Positions 25,151 through 33,994 of a stretch of DNA of 64,000 nt are shown piece by piece; the first letter of the stretch is position 1, and the number at the start of each line of letters is the position of its first letter. The translations under genes were made by a program, and so were the position numbers. Where the stretch lies: positions 2,108,001 through 2,172,000 of the forward strand of contig OZ244721.1 in assembly GCA_965219235.1 (NCBI GenBank), written 5' to 3'. The notes under the pieces were generated by a model. It was not told the DNA's origin and ran no database searches. It saw nothing but the letters and a program-made list of their open reading frames with translations. Source of the stretch: CBDHCC01 sp965219235. Lineage in GTDB: Bacteria; Pseudomonadota; Alphaproteobacteria; Sphingomonadales; Sphingomonadaceae.

Positions 25151-27955
25151 CGGCGCGTCGCGCGCCGATCCGGCCGCCTGATGGCCCTGTCCGCGCTCCT
25201 CGCCTCGGCCGCGACGGCGCCCGCGCTGGCCGGCGACACGCCGCGCTACGAGCCCGCGCCGGACTGGGCGGACGCGACCGCGACGCTGCCGACCGTCGCC
25301 GACGACGCCGGCATCGTGCTGTTCGACCGCGCCTACAAGCTGGAGGACGGCGAGCTGTGGAGCTTCACCGACTTCGCGGTCAGGGTCACCTCGCCCGAGA
25401 TGCTGAGCCAGGTCGGCACGATGACCGTCGCCTGGCAGCCGGAGCACGGCGACATCGTCATCCACCGGCTGGAGATCGTGCGCGACGGCCGGGCGATCGA
25501 CGCGCTGGGCCAGGGCGAGCGCTTCGAGGTCATCCGCCGCGAGCAGGGGCTGGAGCGGCTGACGATCGACGGCCGGCTGACCGCCACCCACCAGGTCCAG
25601 GGGCTGCGCGTCGGCGACACGCTGCGCTTCGCCTCCTCCACGGTCGAGCGCGACCCGGTGCTGGCCGGCAACGCCCAGATGATCCAGGGGCTGATCACCC
25701 AGCCGGTCGCCATCGGCGGCGGCTCGGTGCGCGTGGTCTGGCCGAAGGACGAGCGCGTACGCACGCGGATCAGCGGGCTCGCCCACCCGCCGGAGCCGGT
25801 GGCGGGCGGCCGCTACCGCACGCTGACCGTGCCGCAGCCGAGCCCCAAGCTGCCCGACGCGCCGCCCGCGCTGCCGGCGCGCCTGCGGCCGGTGGCGCTG
25901 GTCGAGGCGTCGACCTTCCGCGACTGGGAGCAGGTGTCCGCGCTGGGCGCGGGGCTGTTCGCGCACCACGACCTCCTCCCCGACGGCGGCGAGCTGGCCG
26001 CCAAGGCGGACGCGATCGCGGCGGCGAGCGCCGACCCCACCGTCCGCGCGGCGGGCGCGCTGCGCCTGGTGCAGGACGAGGTGCGCTACCTGTTCAACGG
26101 CCTGGACGGCGGCAACTATCGGCCGCAGACGCCCGCCGACACCTGGGCCAAGCGCTATGGCGACTGCAAGGCCAAGACGCTGCTGCTGCTGGCGCTGCTC
26201 GACCGCATGGGCATCCCGGCGGAGGCGGCGTTCGTCAACACCGAACAACAGGACGCGACCCGCGACCGGCTGCCCTCCTTCGCCGTCTTCGACCACGTCC
26301 TGGTGCGCGCGGAGCTGGGCGGGCGCACCGCCTGGCTGGACGGCACGAAGGTCGGCGACCGGATCGAGGACCTGTTCGCCGCCCCGCCCTTCCGCGTCGC
26401 CCTGCCCGCGCGCGCCACCGGCGGCGGGCTCACCGACATCGCGATCGGCGCGCCCGGCCGTCCCGACCAGGCGATCCGGCTGGACACCGACGCGAGCGCC
26501 GGCCTGTCGCTGCCCGCGACCTTCCGCCTCACCGTCGCCTCGCACGACGCCTTCGCCCAGCAGCTCAAGGCGGCGACCGCCGCGCTCGGCCGGGCGGAGG
26601 CCGACGAGATGGTCGACGGCTATGTCCGCTCGATCGTCGACGGCGCGATCATCACCGCGCGCGACTGGTCGTTCGACGAGCGGCTGGGCGAGCTGAAGGT
26701 GACGGCGACCGGCATCCGCGACCTCGACTGGAGCGGCGACGGCGGCCAGCGCGCGCTGGCGCTGGCGACGGTGGTCGACGACCTGTCGCTGGACGCGACC
26801 CGCTATGGCGACGACTGGGGCGCCGCGCCCGTCGCGGTGGGCGAGGTGTCGCATCTGGACCAGATCGACACCGTCCGGCTGCCCGCCCTGGCGGAGCCCT
26901 TCCGGCTGGAGGGCGAGAGCCGCTTCGACACCGTGGTGGGCGGCCTGGCGCTCTCGCGCGAGCTGACGCTGGACGGACAGGTGGTGACCTTCCGCGAGGG
27001 GCGGCGCCGCGCCGCCTGGGAGATCGCGGCCGCCGACCTGCCCGCCGAGCGCGAGGCCGCGGCGCGGCTGTCGTCGGAGCCGCCCCGCGTGGTGGCGCCG
27101 GACCGCACCCCGCTGCGCTGGGAGGAGGTCCAGCGCGCCAAGGCGTCGGGCGCGCTCGCGCCGATGCTGGCGGCGCACGCCGCCCAGGTGGCGCGCGCCA
27201 AGCCGGACGATCCCTCCGCGCTGTTGGCCCGCGCGGCGTTCCTCAGCTCGATCTACGATCCGCTGGCGGCGGCCGGCGACCTGGCGGCCGCGCTGAGGAT
27301 CCGGCCGGACGAGCAGACGCTCGCCTGGCGCGGCGCGGTGCTGAGCGCCGCCGATCCGAAGGCGGCGCGCGCCGACCTGACCAAGGCGCTGGCGCTCGAT
27401 CCCGCGAACGTGTGGGCGACCAACGCGCTGTTCGAGATCCACATGGCGGCCGGCGACCTGGCGGCGGCCGAGGCGGTGGCGGAGCGCGCCGCGGCGGCGG
27501 GCGTGGCGGCCGAGACGGTGGCGTCGCTGCGGGCCGACCTGCTCGCCGCGCGCGGCCGGGCGGCGGACGGGTTGACGCTGCTGACCGCCGCCACCAACAA
27601 GAAGGCGAACACGCCCGACGTGCTGAACGAGCGCTGCTGGTACAAGGCGCGTTTCCGGCTCGACCTGCCCCAGGCGCTCAAGGAGTGCACGAAGGCGATC
27701 CAGCTGGGCTCCGAGCCGGCGGGCTATCTCGACAGCCGGGCGCTCGTCCACATGCGGATGGGCGATATGGAGGACGCGCTCGCCGACATCGACGCCGCGC
27801 TGGAGATCGCGCCCGATCTGGCCGAGGCGCTCTACAAGCGCGCGATCATCCGCGACGCGCTGGGCCGGCCCGGCGGGCGCGAGGACCTGGCGGCGGCCAA
27901 CGGCATGGAGCCGGCCCTGGCCGCGCGCTACGCCCGCTGGGGGGTGGCGCCCTAG
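25139..27955 (+). CDS. Exported DUF3857/transglutaminase-like protein with C-terminal TPRs
   Basis: Large periplasmic or surface protein. From the GTG at 25139 it has 938 residues: a basic n-region (FRRVARR), a hydrophobic stretch MALSALLASAATAPALA, then the mature part. A DUF3857 domain (about 60-220) is followed by a transglutaminase-like core with WAKRYGDCKAKTLLLLALLDRMGI, whose Cys is the presumed nucleophile, and FDHVLVRAELGG with the His. The C-terminal ~300 residues hold TPR-like repeats (AKPDDPSALLARAAFLSSIYD; LNERCWYKARF). Such proteins are common in Bacteroidetes and sphingomonads; their substrate is unknown. The start is uncertain: GTG 25055 would add the repeat-encoded residues and ATG 25181 would remove the basic part. 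Confidence 0.85.
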   Translation: MALFRRVARRSGRLMALSALLASAATAPALAGDTPRYEPAPDWADATATLPTVADDAGIVLFDRAYKLEDGELWSFTDFAVRVTSPEMLSQVGTMTVAWQPEHGDIVIHRLEIVRDGRAIDALGQGERFEVIRREQGLERLTIDGRLTATHQVQGLRVGDTLRFASSTVERDPVLAGNAQMIQGLITQPVAIGGGSVRVVWPKDERVRTRISGLAHPPEPVAGGRYRTLTVPQPSPKLPDAPPALPARLRPVALVEASTFRDWEQVSALGAGLFAHHDLLPDGGELAAKADAIAAASADPTVRAAGALRLVQDEVRYLFNGLDGGNYRPQTPADTWAKRYGDCKAKTLLLLALLDRMGIPAEAAFVNTEQQDATRDRLPSFAVFDHVLVRAELGGRTAWLDGTKVGDRIEDLFAAPPFRVALPARATGGGLTDIAIGAPGRPDQAIRLDTDASAGLSLPATFRLTVASHDAFAQQLKAATAALGRAEADEMVDGYVRSIVDGAIITARDWSFDERLGELKVTATGIRDLDWSGDGGQRALALATVVDDLSLDATRYGDDWGAAPVAVGEVSHLDQIDTVRLPALAEPFRLEGESRFDTVVGGLALSRELTLDGQVVTFREGRRRAAWEIAAADLPAEREAAARLSSEPPRVVAPDRTPLRWEEVQRAKASGALAPMLAAHAAQVARAKPDDPSALLARAAFLSSIYDPLAAAGDLAAALRIRPDEQTLAWRGAVLSAADPKAARADLTKALALDPANVWATNALFEIHMAAGDLAAAEAVAERAAAAGVAAETVASLRADLLAARGRAADGLTLLTAATNKKANTPDVLNERCWYKARFRLDLPQALKECTKAIQLGSEPAGYLDSRALVHMRMGDMEDALADIDAALEIAPDLAEALYKRAIIRDALGRPGGREDLAAANGMEPALAARYARWGVAP

Positions 27956-28256
27956 GCTGGGGACCCGGTAGAGCCCTCTCCCGTCTGGCTGGGAGAGGGT
28001 TCGGGTGAGGCAGGTCCCGAGCCTGTCCAGCTGCCCGCTCGTCCCGAGCCTGTCCAACCCGGCCCTCCCGAGCCTGTCGCAGGACGTTGGGCGGGCACTT
28101 CCGGCGGTCGCCGCGGCTGAGCCATCGGCACGTCCTTCGACAGGCTCAGGACAGGCGGTGGCGAGGGTACAACATGGGTTGGAGCCCCCCGCTCCTCACC
28201 ACACCTCATCCATCTCCGCTCGTCCTGAGCCTGCCGAAGGACGCTGCTCACCCCGA
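27956..28256. repeat. Gene-free stretch made of palindromic repeats
   Basis: About 300 bases without a gene. It starts with a CCCTCTCCC...GGGAGAGGG hairpin (27972-28000). Degraded family C half-sites follow: CGAGCCTGTCCAG at 28018, CGAGCCTGTCCAAC near 28047, CGTCCTTCGACAGGCTCAGG at 28131 and CTCGTCCTGAGCCTGCCGAA near 28220. No protein-like frame is visible. Confidence 0.8.
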
Positions 28257-28547
28257 TCAAGGGATTCCCTGGCGATTGCGGGAGAGCCGCTGGATCAGCG
28301 CCCAGTCGCCCGCGATCAGCGCCTCCTTCTTGGCGCGGCCCCAGCCCTTCACGCGCCGCTCGGCGGCGAAGGCCTCGTCGCGCGTCGCGAAGCTGTCGGA
28401 CCAGACGAGCTCGACGGGTCTGCGCCGGACGGTGTAGTCGCCACCCAGGCCGCTCGCGTGCTGTGCGAGCCGCTGATCGAGGTCGTCCGTGTGCCCGGCG
28501 TAGTAGGAGCCGTCGCGGCAGCGCAGCAGGTAGGCGTAGAAGGCCAT
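28257..28547 (-). CDS. GIY-YIG domain endonuclease-like protein
   Basis: A 96-residue protein consisting of one GIY-YIG domain of the UPF0213/YhbQ type. YAYLLRCRDGSYYAGHTDDLDQRLAQHASG carries the two family tyrosine motifs (here AYL and YYAG) and the downstream Arg; AFAAERRVKGWGRAKKEALI has the conserved Glu and the Lys-rich end. These small proteins are presumed nucleases of uncertain role. Repeat sequence lies directly on both sides. The ATG of MAFYAYLL is the sensible start, as the open frame upstream is only repeats. Confidence 0.9.
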   Translation of the reverse strand: MAFYAYLLRCRDGSYYAGHTDDLDQRLAQHASGLGGDYTVRRRPVELVWSDSFATRDEAFAAERRVKGWGRAKKEALIAGDWALIQRLSRNRQGIP

Positions 28548-29180
28548 CGCTTCCCCATAGCGGAGACGGGCGTCCTTCGACAGGCTCGTCTGTCGAAGGA
28601 GACAATTCTGCCCCCACCCCCGCTCGTCCTGAGCCTGTCGAAGGACGCACCAACCGCTCAGCCGCAGCGACTGCTGGACGTGCCTGCCCCACGTCCTTCG
28701 ACAAGGCGATTGTGTCTTTTGCAAACCCAAGAGGCCGACTTCGGCTGGGGGAGCGGTGGTTCCAATCGTATTGTGCTCTTACCACCCCCGCTCGTCCTGA
28801 GCCTGTCGAAGGACGTACAAGGGTTCAGCCGCAACGACCACCTGACGTGCCTCGCCCAACGTCCTTCGACAGGCTCAGGACGAGCGGATAAGTGGCGGGA
28901 GTTCAAGGTCCGCCCTCGCGTTGCGAGTGGTCGGGGTGAAGCTCTGGGTTTGCAAACTACATAATCGCCTTCGACAAGCTCAGGACGAACAGGGGGTTGG
29001 ATGGCTCGGGGCGAGCGGGGGTGGATGGGCTCGGGACGGCCGGGCTGGGCAGGCTTGGGACGGGCGGTCGTGGGGACCGGGTGAGAAGGGCCGCTCTCCC
29101 GTCGCGGATGGCCCCAAAGCGAAACCCGCCCCACCCCCCGCTTGCGCCTCCACCCCCCGCGCGCCTAACGGCCGGGCGTC
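28548..29180. repeat. Family C repeat cluster in a 630-bp gene-free region
   Basis: Copies of the CGTCCTTCGACAGGCTCAGG / CTCGTCCTGAGCCTGTCGAA palindrome lie at about 28571, 28619, 28692 (truncated), 28786, 28860 and 28969, in alternating orientation. A 24-base inverted pair ending in TTTGCAAACCCA (28706-28729 against 28945-28968, about 20 of 24 matching) brackets the inner copies. After 28990 the sequence is G-rich with GGATGGGCTCGGGACGG-like units. Open frames here translate only the repeat (RPEPVEGR, LRQAQDER) and are not genes. Confidence 0.85.
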
Positions 29181-31031
29181 ATGCACGCGCCCGCCCCCGC
29201 CGCGCCCCCCCTCGCAGCGTCTCCCTTCGCCGCACCCGGGCCGTCGCGGTTCGAGGCGCGGTTCGAGGTGTGGGCCACGCGGCGGTGGCGGCTCGTCACG
29301 CTTCTCGTCTGGCTGGTCGCGGCCGCCGCGCTGCTGTGGTGGCGCTGGGCGAGGGTGCGCTATTGGGGGCTGGGCGACACCGACGACAATCTGCGGCTGC
29401 AGCAGGTGCGCGACTGGCTGGCGGGCCAGGGCTGGTTCGACCTGACGCAGCACCGGCTGGGCTGGCCCGACCGCTTCGACGTCCACTGGTCGCGGCTCGT
29501 CGACCTGCCGCTCGCCGGGCTGATGCTGGGGTTGCGGCCGTTCGTCGGCGCCGGCTGGGCGGAGCGGCTCGCGACCGGGATCGCCCCGCTGCTGCCGCTG
29601 GGCGCGATGCTGGTCGCCGTGGCGGCGACCGCGCGGCGGCTGATCGCGCCCGGCGCCTTCGCGCTCGCGCTCGCGCTGCTGCTCACCGCCCAGTCCACCC
29701 TGGGCATGGTCCAGCCGACGCGCATCGACCACCATGGCTGGCAGCTGGCGCTGCTCGCCGCGCTGATCGCCGGGCTGGTCGATCCCCGGCGGCGGCGCGG
29801 CGGCGTGGTGGCGGGGCTGGCGACCGCGCTGTCGCTCGCGATCGGGCTGGAGATGCTGCCCTATCTGGCGCTCGGCGGCGCGGCGATCGCGCTGCGCTGG
29901 TCGGCCGAGCCGGCGGAGGAGCCGCGGCTGACCGGCTACGCCTACGCCCTCGGCCCTGCCACCGCGCTCGCCTTCGCGCTGTTCGCGTCGGCCGCCAACC
30001 GCCGGCCGGTGTGCGACGCGCTGTCGCCGGTGTGGCTGAGCGTGATGCTGGCGGCGAGCGGCGCGGCGGTGCTCGTCGGCCTGGTGCGCGACGAGCGCGC
30101 GTGGGTGCGCCTGCTGGTCGCCGGCGCGGGCGCGGTGGCGGTGGCGGCGGTGCTGGCGCTGGGATTCCCGCAGTGCCTGGGCCAGCCGGAGCACGCCTCG
30201 CCCGAGCTCCGGCGGCTGTGGCTCGACAATGTGCGCGAGGCCAAGCCGATCTTTCGGCAGGACACGTCCGTGATCGTCGGCACGCTGGGCCTGCCGATCG
30301 TGGGGCTGATCGGGCTGGCGTTCGTCGCCTGGCGCGGGCGGCGGGATTGGCGCGCGCTCCTGCCCTGGCTGCCCGTGGCGCTGGCCGCGACGGCGGCGTT
30401 CGCGCTCCTGTTCTGGCAGGCGCGCGCGGGGCCGGCGGCGCAGCTGCTGGCGGTGCCCGGCGCGGCCGCGCTCGGCTGGGCCGCGCTCGGCTGGATCCGG
30501 CGGCGCGAGAGCCCGGCGGCGCGGGTCGCCGCGATCGGCCTTCTGTTCCTGGCGCTCACCGGCACCGGCGCCTCGTGGATCCAGGGCGCGCTGGCGGCGC
30601 GCGGCGCGCCCCCCTCCGCGCGCGCCGAGGCGGTGAGGCGCGCCGGCGCGCGCTGCCCGGCGATCGGCAACATCGCGCGGCTGAACGCGGTCCCGGCGGC
30701 GCGCATGATGACCTTCGTCGATCTCGGCCCCCGGCTGATCGTCGCCACCCACCATTCGGCGGTGGCGGGGCCGTACCACCGCAACGGCCGCGCGATCCTG
30801 GACGTCCACCACTTCTTCGGCGGTCCGCTGGCGGGCGCGCGCGCGATCGCGCGGCGGCGCGGCGTCCGGTACGTGCTGATCTGCCCCGACCTGGCGGAGT
30901 CCACCTTCTACCTGTCGCGCAACCCCAACGGGATGTACGCGCGCCTGGCCGCCGACCGCCCGCCCGGCTGGCTGGCGCCGGTGCCGCTGGCGAAGGGCTC
31001 GCCGTTCAAGCTGTTCCGCGTGGTGGGGTAG
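29181..31031 (+). CDS. Polytopic GT-C-like membrane protein (STT3-like acidic loop)
   Basis: A 616-residue integral membrane protein with about eleven helices in the first 470 residues and a soluble C-terminal domain. The first periplasmic loop has GDTDDNLRLQQVRDWLAGQG, like the DxDD motif that starts the catalytic loop of STT3/AglB oligosaccharyltransferases, and a TRIDHHGWQLALL motif follows two helices later. I infer a GT-C glycosyltransferase using a lipid-linked sugar. The C-terminal part has a paired cysteine pattern (ARCPAIGN; YVLICPD). No neighbours share a pathway. The start ATG lacks a strong Shine-Dalgarno sequence. Confidence 0.75.
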   Translation: MHAPAPAAPPLAASPFAAPGPSRFEARFEVWATRRWRLVTLLVWLVAAAALLWWRWARVRYWGLGDTDDNLRLQQVRDWLAGQGWFDLTQHRLGWPDRFDVHWSRLVDLPLAGLMLGLRPFVGAGWAERLATGIAPLLPLGAMLVAVAATARRLIAPGAFALALALLLTAQSTLGMVQPTRIDHHGWQLALLAALIAGLVDPRRRRGGVVAGLATALSLAIGLEMLPYLALGGAAIALRWSAEPAEEPRLTGYAYALGPATALAFALFASAANRRPVCDALSPVWLSVMLAASGAAVLVGLVRDERAWVRLLVAGAGAVAVAAVLALGFPQCLGQPEHASPELRRLWLDNVREAKPIFRQDTSVIVGTLGLPIVGLIGLAFVAWRGRRDWRALLPWLPVALAATAAFALLFWQARAGPAAQLLAVPGAAALGWAALGWIRRRESPAARVAAIGLLFLALTGTGASWIQGALAARGAPPSARAEAVRRAGARCPAIGNIARLNAVPAARMMTFVDLGPRLIVATHHSAVAGPYHRNGRAILDVHHFFGGPLAGARAIARRRGVRYVLICPDLAESTFYLSRNPNGMYARLAADRPPGWLAPVPLAKGSPFKLFRVVG

Positions 31032-31105
31032 CGGAATGCATTGGCCCTCTCCCAGCCCAGCGGGAGAAGGGCGAGACTTGCATAACATTGGATTGGACCC
31101 GCCCC

Positions 31106-31184
31106 GTCTTTGCGAGCGAAGCGAAGCCATCCAGACCACACGCGCATCCTGGATTGCCGCGTCGCTTCGCTCCTCGCAACGACG
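31106..31184. repeat. Family D inverted repeat (GCGAGGAGCGAAGCG)
   Basis: TTTGCGAGCGAAGCGAAGCC and its inverted relative GCGTCGCTTCGCTCCTCGCA, separated by about 35 bases with ATCCAG/CTGGAT ends. The same structure occurs at 32196 and 40421. It lies between the convergent GT-C gene and marC. Confidence 0.8.
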
Positions 31185-31234
31185 ACCCAACGGCACGTCT
31201 TCCTGCTATACAGGGCCTCTCGTGAGGGGAGGCG

Positions 31235-31858
31235 CTACAACCCGAAGCTCTCCCTGAGGCCGTCGATCACGAACTGCGCCGCGAGCGCCGCCAGGAGCAC
31301 GCCGAGCAGCCGGGTGACCACCGCCTCCACCTTGTGCCCCAGCACGCGCATCAGCGGCCCGGCGGCGAGCAGCGCGCCCAGCGTCAGCGCCAGCACGGCG
31401 GCGAGCGCGCCCAGCACCGCCGCGGTCTCCGCCACCCCGTGCGCGCGGCCGACCAGCAGCATGATGGTGGCGATCGAACCCGGCCCGGCGATCATCGGCA
31501 TGGCCATGGGGAAGATCGAGACGTCGTCCACCTCCGGCGCGTCGATCACCTCCTGCGCGCGCGCCTCGCGCCGCTGGGTGCGCCGCTCGAACACCATGTC
31601 GAGCGCGATCACGAACAGCATGATGCCGCCCGCGATGCGGAACGCGTCCAGGCTGATGCCCAGCGCGGCGAGCAGCCGCTCGCCCGCCAGCGCGAAGGTC
31701 AGCAGGATGGCGGCCGCCACGCCGACCGCGCGCCACGCCATCGCGCGGCGCTCGCGGCCCGGCGCGTCGGCGGTCAGGCTGGCGTAGATCGGCGCGCAGC
31801 CGGGCGGGTCGATCACCACGAAGAAGGTGGTGAACGCCGCCAGGAACAGCTCGGCCAT
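31235..31858 (-). CDS. MarC family integral membrane protein
   Basis: A 207-residue protein with six predicted helices and the family landmarks FFVVIDPPGCAPIYASLT (first helix and loop), FRIAGGIMLFVIALDMVF and SIFPMAMPMIAGPGSIATIMLL. MarC/YhgN proteins are called transporters but have no proven substrate. It lies four bases after yggT and is probably cotranscribed with it. Confidence 0.9.
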   Translation of the reverse strand: MAELFLAAFTTFFVVIDPPGCAPIYASLTADAPGRERRAMAWRAVGVAAAILLTFALAGERLLAALGISLDAFRIAGGIMLFVIALDMVFERRTQRREARAQEVIDAPEVDDVSIFPMAMPMIAGPGSIATIMLLVGRAHGVAETAAVLGALAAVLALTLGALLAAGPLMRVLGHKVEAVVTRLLGVLLAALAAQFVIDGLRESFGL

Positions 31859-31862
31859 CCGT

Positions 31863-32159
31863 CTAGCCCGTCAGGAGCGCGCGGAAGAGGCCGGGCAGCA
31901 GGATGTTCTGGACCATGTAGAGCAGGAGCAGCACGACCAGCGGCGACAGGTCGAGCGCGCCGAAGTCGGGCAGGACGCGCCGGATCGGCCGGTAGAGCGG
32001 CTCCAGCATCGTGTTGAGCGCGTTCCACACCTGGCGCACGAACTCGTTCGACAGGTTGACCACGTTGAAGGCGACCAGCCAGCTCAGCACCGCCTGGACG
32101 ATGATCGCCCACCACAGGATCGTGAGCAGGAACTGGAGCAGCTGATAGACGACGAGCAT
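31863..32159 (-). CDS. YggT family membrane protein
   Basis: A 98-residue protein with two YggT-type helical hairpins. QFLLTILWWAIIVQAVLSWL and the hallmark LYRPIRRVLPDFGALDLSPL are followed by LVVLLLLYMVQNILL. The family is linked to osmotic stress and division-site or membrane organisation in various bacteria, with no settled role. It is upstream of marC in the same direction. Confidence 0.92.
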   Translation of the reverse strand: MLVVYQLLQFLLTILWWAIIVQAVLSWLVAFNVVNLSNEFVRQVWNALNTMLEPLYRPIRRVLPDFGALDLSPLVVLLLLYMVQNILLPGLFRALLTG

Positions 32160-32195
32160 GGCTGGGACCTAGGGCAGGATGACGTCACAGGGAAC

Positions 32196-32275
32196 CGTCA
32201 TCGCGAGGAGCGAAGCGACGCGGCGATCCAGGATGCGCGCCGGTCTGGATTGCTTCGCTGCGCTCGCAACGACGG
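32196..32275. repeat. Family D inverted repeat, copy 2
   Basis: CGTCATCGCGAGGAGCGAAG begins at 32196 and the inverted arm ATTGCTTCGCTGCGCTCGCA ends in AACGACGG at 32275. It lies between the divergent yggT and isoaspartyl-peptidase genes, so both promoters must coexist with it. Confidence 0.82.
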
Positions 32276-32381
32276 GAGGGGTTCGACCCACTGTCGTCAC
32301 GCTCTAGGGCGCGCCCACCCCCCGCGCAAGCTGGCGCCGGCCCCGCGCGCGCGCTAGGCCGGCAGGCGAAAGGACACGCCC

Positions 32382-33452
32382 ATGCGCCGCCTCCTCCCCG
32401 CCCTCGCCCTCTTGGGAGCCCTCGCCTTGACCACGCCCGCCTCCGCCCAGCAGTCCGCCGCCCCCGGATGGACGCTCGTGGTCCACGGCGGCGCCGGGAC
32501 GATCGAGCGCGACAAGCTCACCCCCGAGCAGGACCGCGACATCCGCGCGGCGCTGGACCGCGCGCTCGACGCCGGGTCCCGGGTGCTGGCGGACGGCGGC
32601 GCGGCGCTCGACGCGGTGACGGCGGCCGTCATGGTGCTGGAGAATGACGAGCGCTTCAACGCCGGGCGCGGCGCGGTCTTCACCTATGACGGCACGAACC
32701 GGATGGACGCCGCGATCATGGCCGGCGAGGACCGCGCGGCGGGCGCGGTGGCGGGCGTCAGCGCGACGAAGAACCCGATCCGGGCCGCGCGCGCGGTGAT
32801 GGAGCACAGCCCCCACGTCATGCTGGCGGGCGCGGGCGCCGACGCGTTCAGCCGCGAACAGGGACTGGAGCAGGCTCCGCCGGAGTATTTCGCCACCCCC
32901 GAACGCCGCCGGCAGCTCGACGAGCTGAAGGCCAACAGCCTGTCCGCCTTCGACGTCGACATGAAGTACGGCACGGTGGGCGCGGTGGCGCTCGACCGGG
33001 CGGGCCATGTCGCCGCCGCCACCTCGACCGGCGGCGTCACCGGCAAGCGCTGGGACCGCATCGGCGACTCGCCGATCATCGGTGCCGGCACCTACGCCGA
33101 CGACCGGGCGTGCGCCGTGTCGGCGACGGGATCGGGCGAGTTCTTCATCCGCGTGGGCGTGGCGCACGAGATCTGCGCGCGGCTGCGTTTCGCATCGGCC
33201 CTCAACGAGGAGGCGTGCTCCGCCTCCCGAGACGGCGATTGCGCCGCCTCCATCCCCCTCGACAGAGACACGACGACGACAATCGCCGCCGACGTCTTGG
33301 CGGAGGTCAAGGCACTCGGCGGCTCCGGCGGCGTCATCGTGGCGACACCGCAGGGCGTCGGCACCTGGAGCTTCAACACCGCCGGCATGTATCGCGGCTC
33401 CGCCTCGTCGGCGGGCGGGCGGCGGGTCGCGATCTACGGCGACGACGAGTGA
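32382..33452 (+). CDS. iaaA: Isoaspartyl peptidase / plant-type L-asparaginase
   Basis: A 356-residue Ntn-hydrolase precursor. A signal peptide (MRRLLPALALLGALALTTPASA) implies export, as in other proteobacterial homologues. The autoproteolysis site and nucleophile are in MKYGTVGAVALD, at Thr198. NAGRGAVFTYDGTNRMDAAIM and GDSPIIGAGTYADD are substrate-pocket signatures. Cleavage would give alpha and beta subunits of about 175 and 159 residues after signal removal. It hydrolyses isoaspartyl dipeptides and asparagine. The stop overlaps the GTG of the next gene. Confidence 0.94.
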   Translation: MRRLLPALALLGALALTTPASAQQSAAPGWTLVVHGGAGTIERDKLTPEQDRDIRAALDRALDAGSRVLADGGAALDAVTAAVMVLENDERFNAGRGAVFTYDGTNRMDAAIMAGEDRAAGAVAGVSATKNPIRAARAVMEHSPHVMLAGAGADAFSREQGLEQAPPEYFATPERRRQLDELKANSLSAFDVDMKYGTVGAVALDRAGHVAAATSTGGVTGKRWDRIGDSPIIGAGTYADDRACAVSATGSGEFFIRVGVAHEICARLRFASALNEEACSASRDGDCAASIPLDRDTTTTIAADVLAEVKALGGSGGVIVATPQGVGTWSFNTAGMYRGSASSAGGRRVAIYGDDE

Positions 33453-33994
33453 GGGCGCTGTTCGGCCTCCTCGCGCTCGCCACGGCCGCCGCCGCGCAAG
33501 CCGAGCCGCCGCCGCTCCCCGCGCCGCTGGAGGGCGTGGTGGTCGATGGCGGGTTCCAGCCCGGCGACCTCGGCTGGCTGCGCGGCCGCTTCGCCGACGC
33601 GACGGACGCGGACAAGGAGCGGCTGGCGGAGGTGAGGGGGTGGCTGGAGCGCTGCGGCGACGCGCCTTTGTGCGACCGGGTGCGCGACGTCGCCACGATC
33701 GACCTGCCGCCGGAGACCACCTTCGAGGAGTTCGGCGTCGCGCTGGTCGAGGCGCGGCCGATCGTGGCGGCCTATCGCACGGGCCTGGAGCGCGCGGCGC
33801 TGGCGCTGCTGCCGTCGGACGCCCCCGACACGTCCGCGCGCGTCGCCAGGGCGGTTGAACGCGGCCTCGCGGTGCCGCCCGACTGGGCGACCCAGCTGGG
33901 CCAGCCGGACCTGCCGCCCGCTCTGCTCGCCGCCTTGAGGCTCGTGGTGCGCCTCAGTGAGCGCGAGGCCGCCCGGGCGCTCGCCACGCCGTGA
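33449..33994 (+). CDS. Hypothetical exported protein
   Basis: A 181-residue protein starting at GTG in a GTGA overlap with the previous stop. A short signal peptide (VRALFGLLALATAAAAQA) is followed by a helical, acidic/alanine-rich mature region. WLERCGDAPLCDRVRDVATI has two cysteines that could form a disulfide. I do not recognise the family. It is sandwiched with four-base overlaps between an isoaspartyl peptidase and an FMN reductase, so all three are probably one transcript. Confidence 0.75.
   Translation: MRALFGLLALATAAAAQAEPPPLPAPLEGVVVDGGFQPGDLGWLRGRFADATDADKERLAEVRGWLERCGDAPLCDRVRDVATIDLPPETTFEEFGVALVEARPIVAAYRTGLERAALALLPSDAPDTSARVARAVERGLAVPPDWATQLGQPDLPPALLAALRLVVRLSEREAARALATP

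Noticed and set aside
25004..28057. A minus-strand open frame of over 1000 codons opposite the DUF3857 gene
   Set aside because: Composition is His/Arg/Gly-rich with no recognisable domain. Long antisense frames are expected in DNA of this GC content. The plus-strand gene has clear DUF3857, transglutaminase and TPR features.
28005..28990. CRISPR array in the regularly repeated region
   Set aside because: The repeats alternate in orientation, have uneven spacing and lack unique equal-length spacers. No cas genes are present.
28548..29180. Several small frames encoding RPEPVEGR- or LRQAQDER-like peptides
   Set aside because: They translate the family C palindrome. The same peptides appear wherever the repeat occurs, in several frames.
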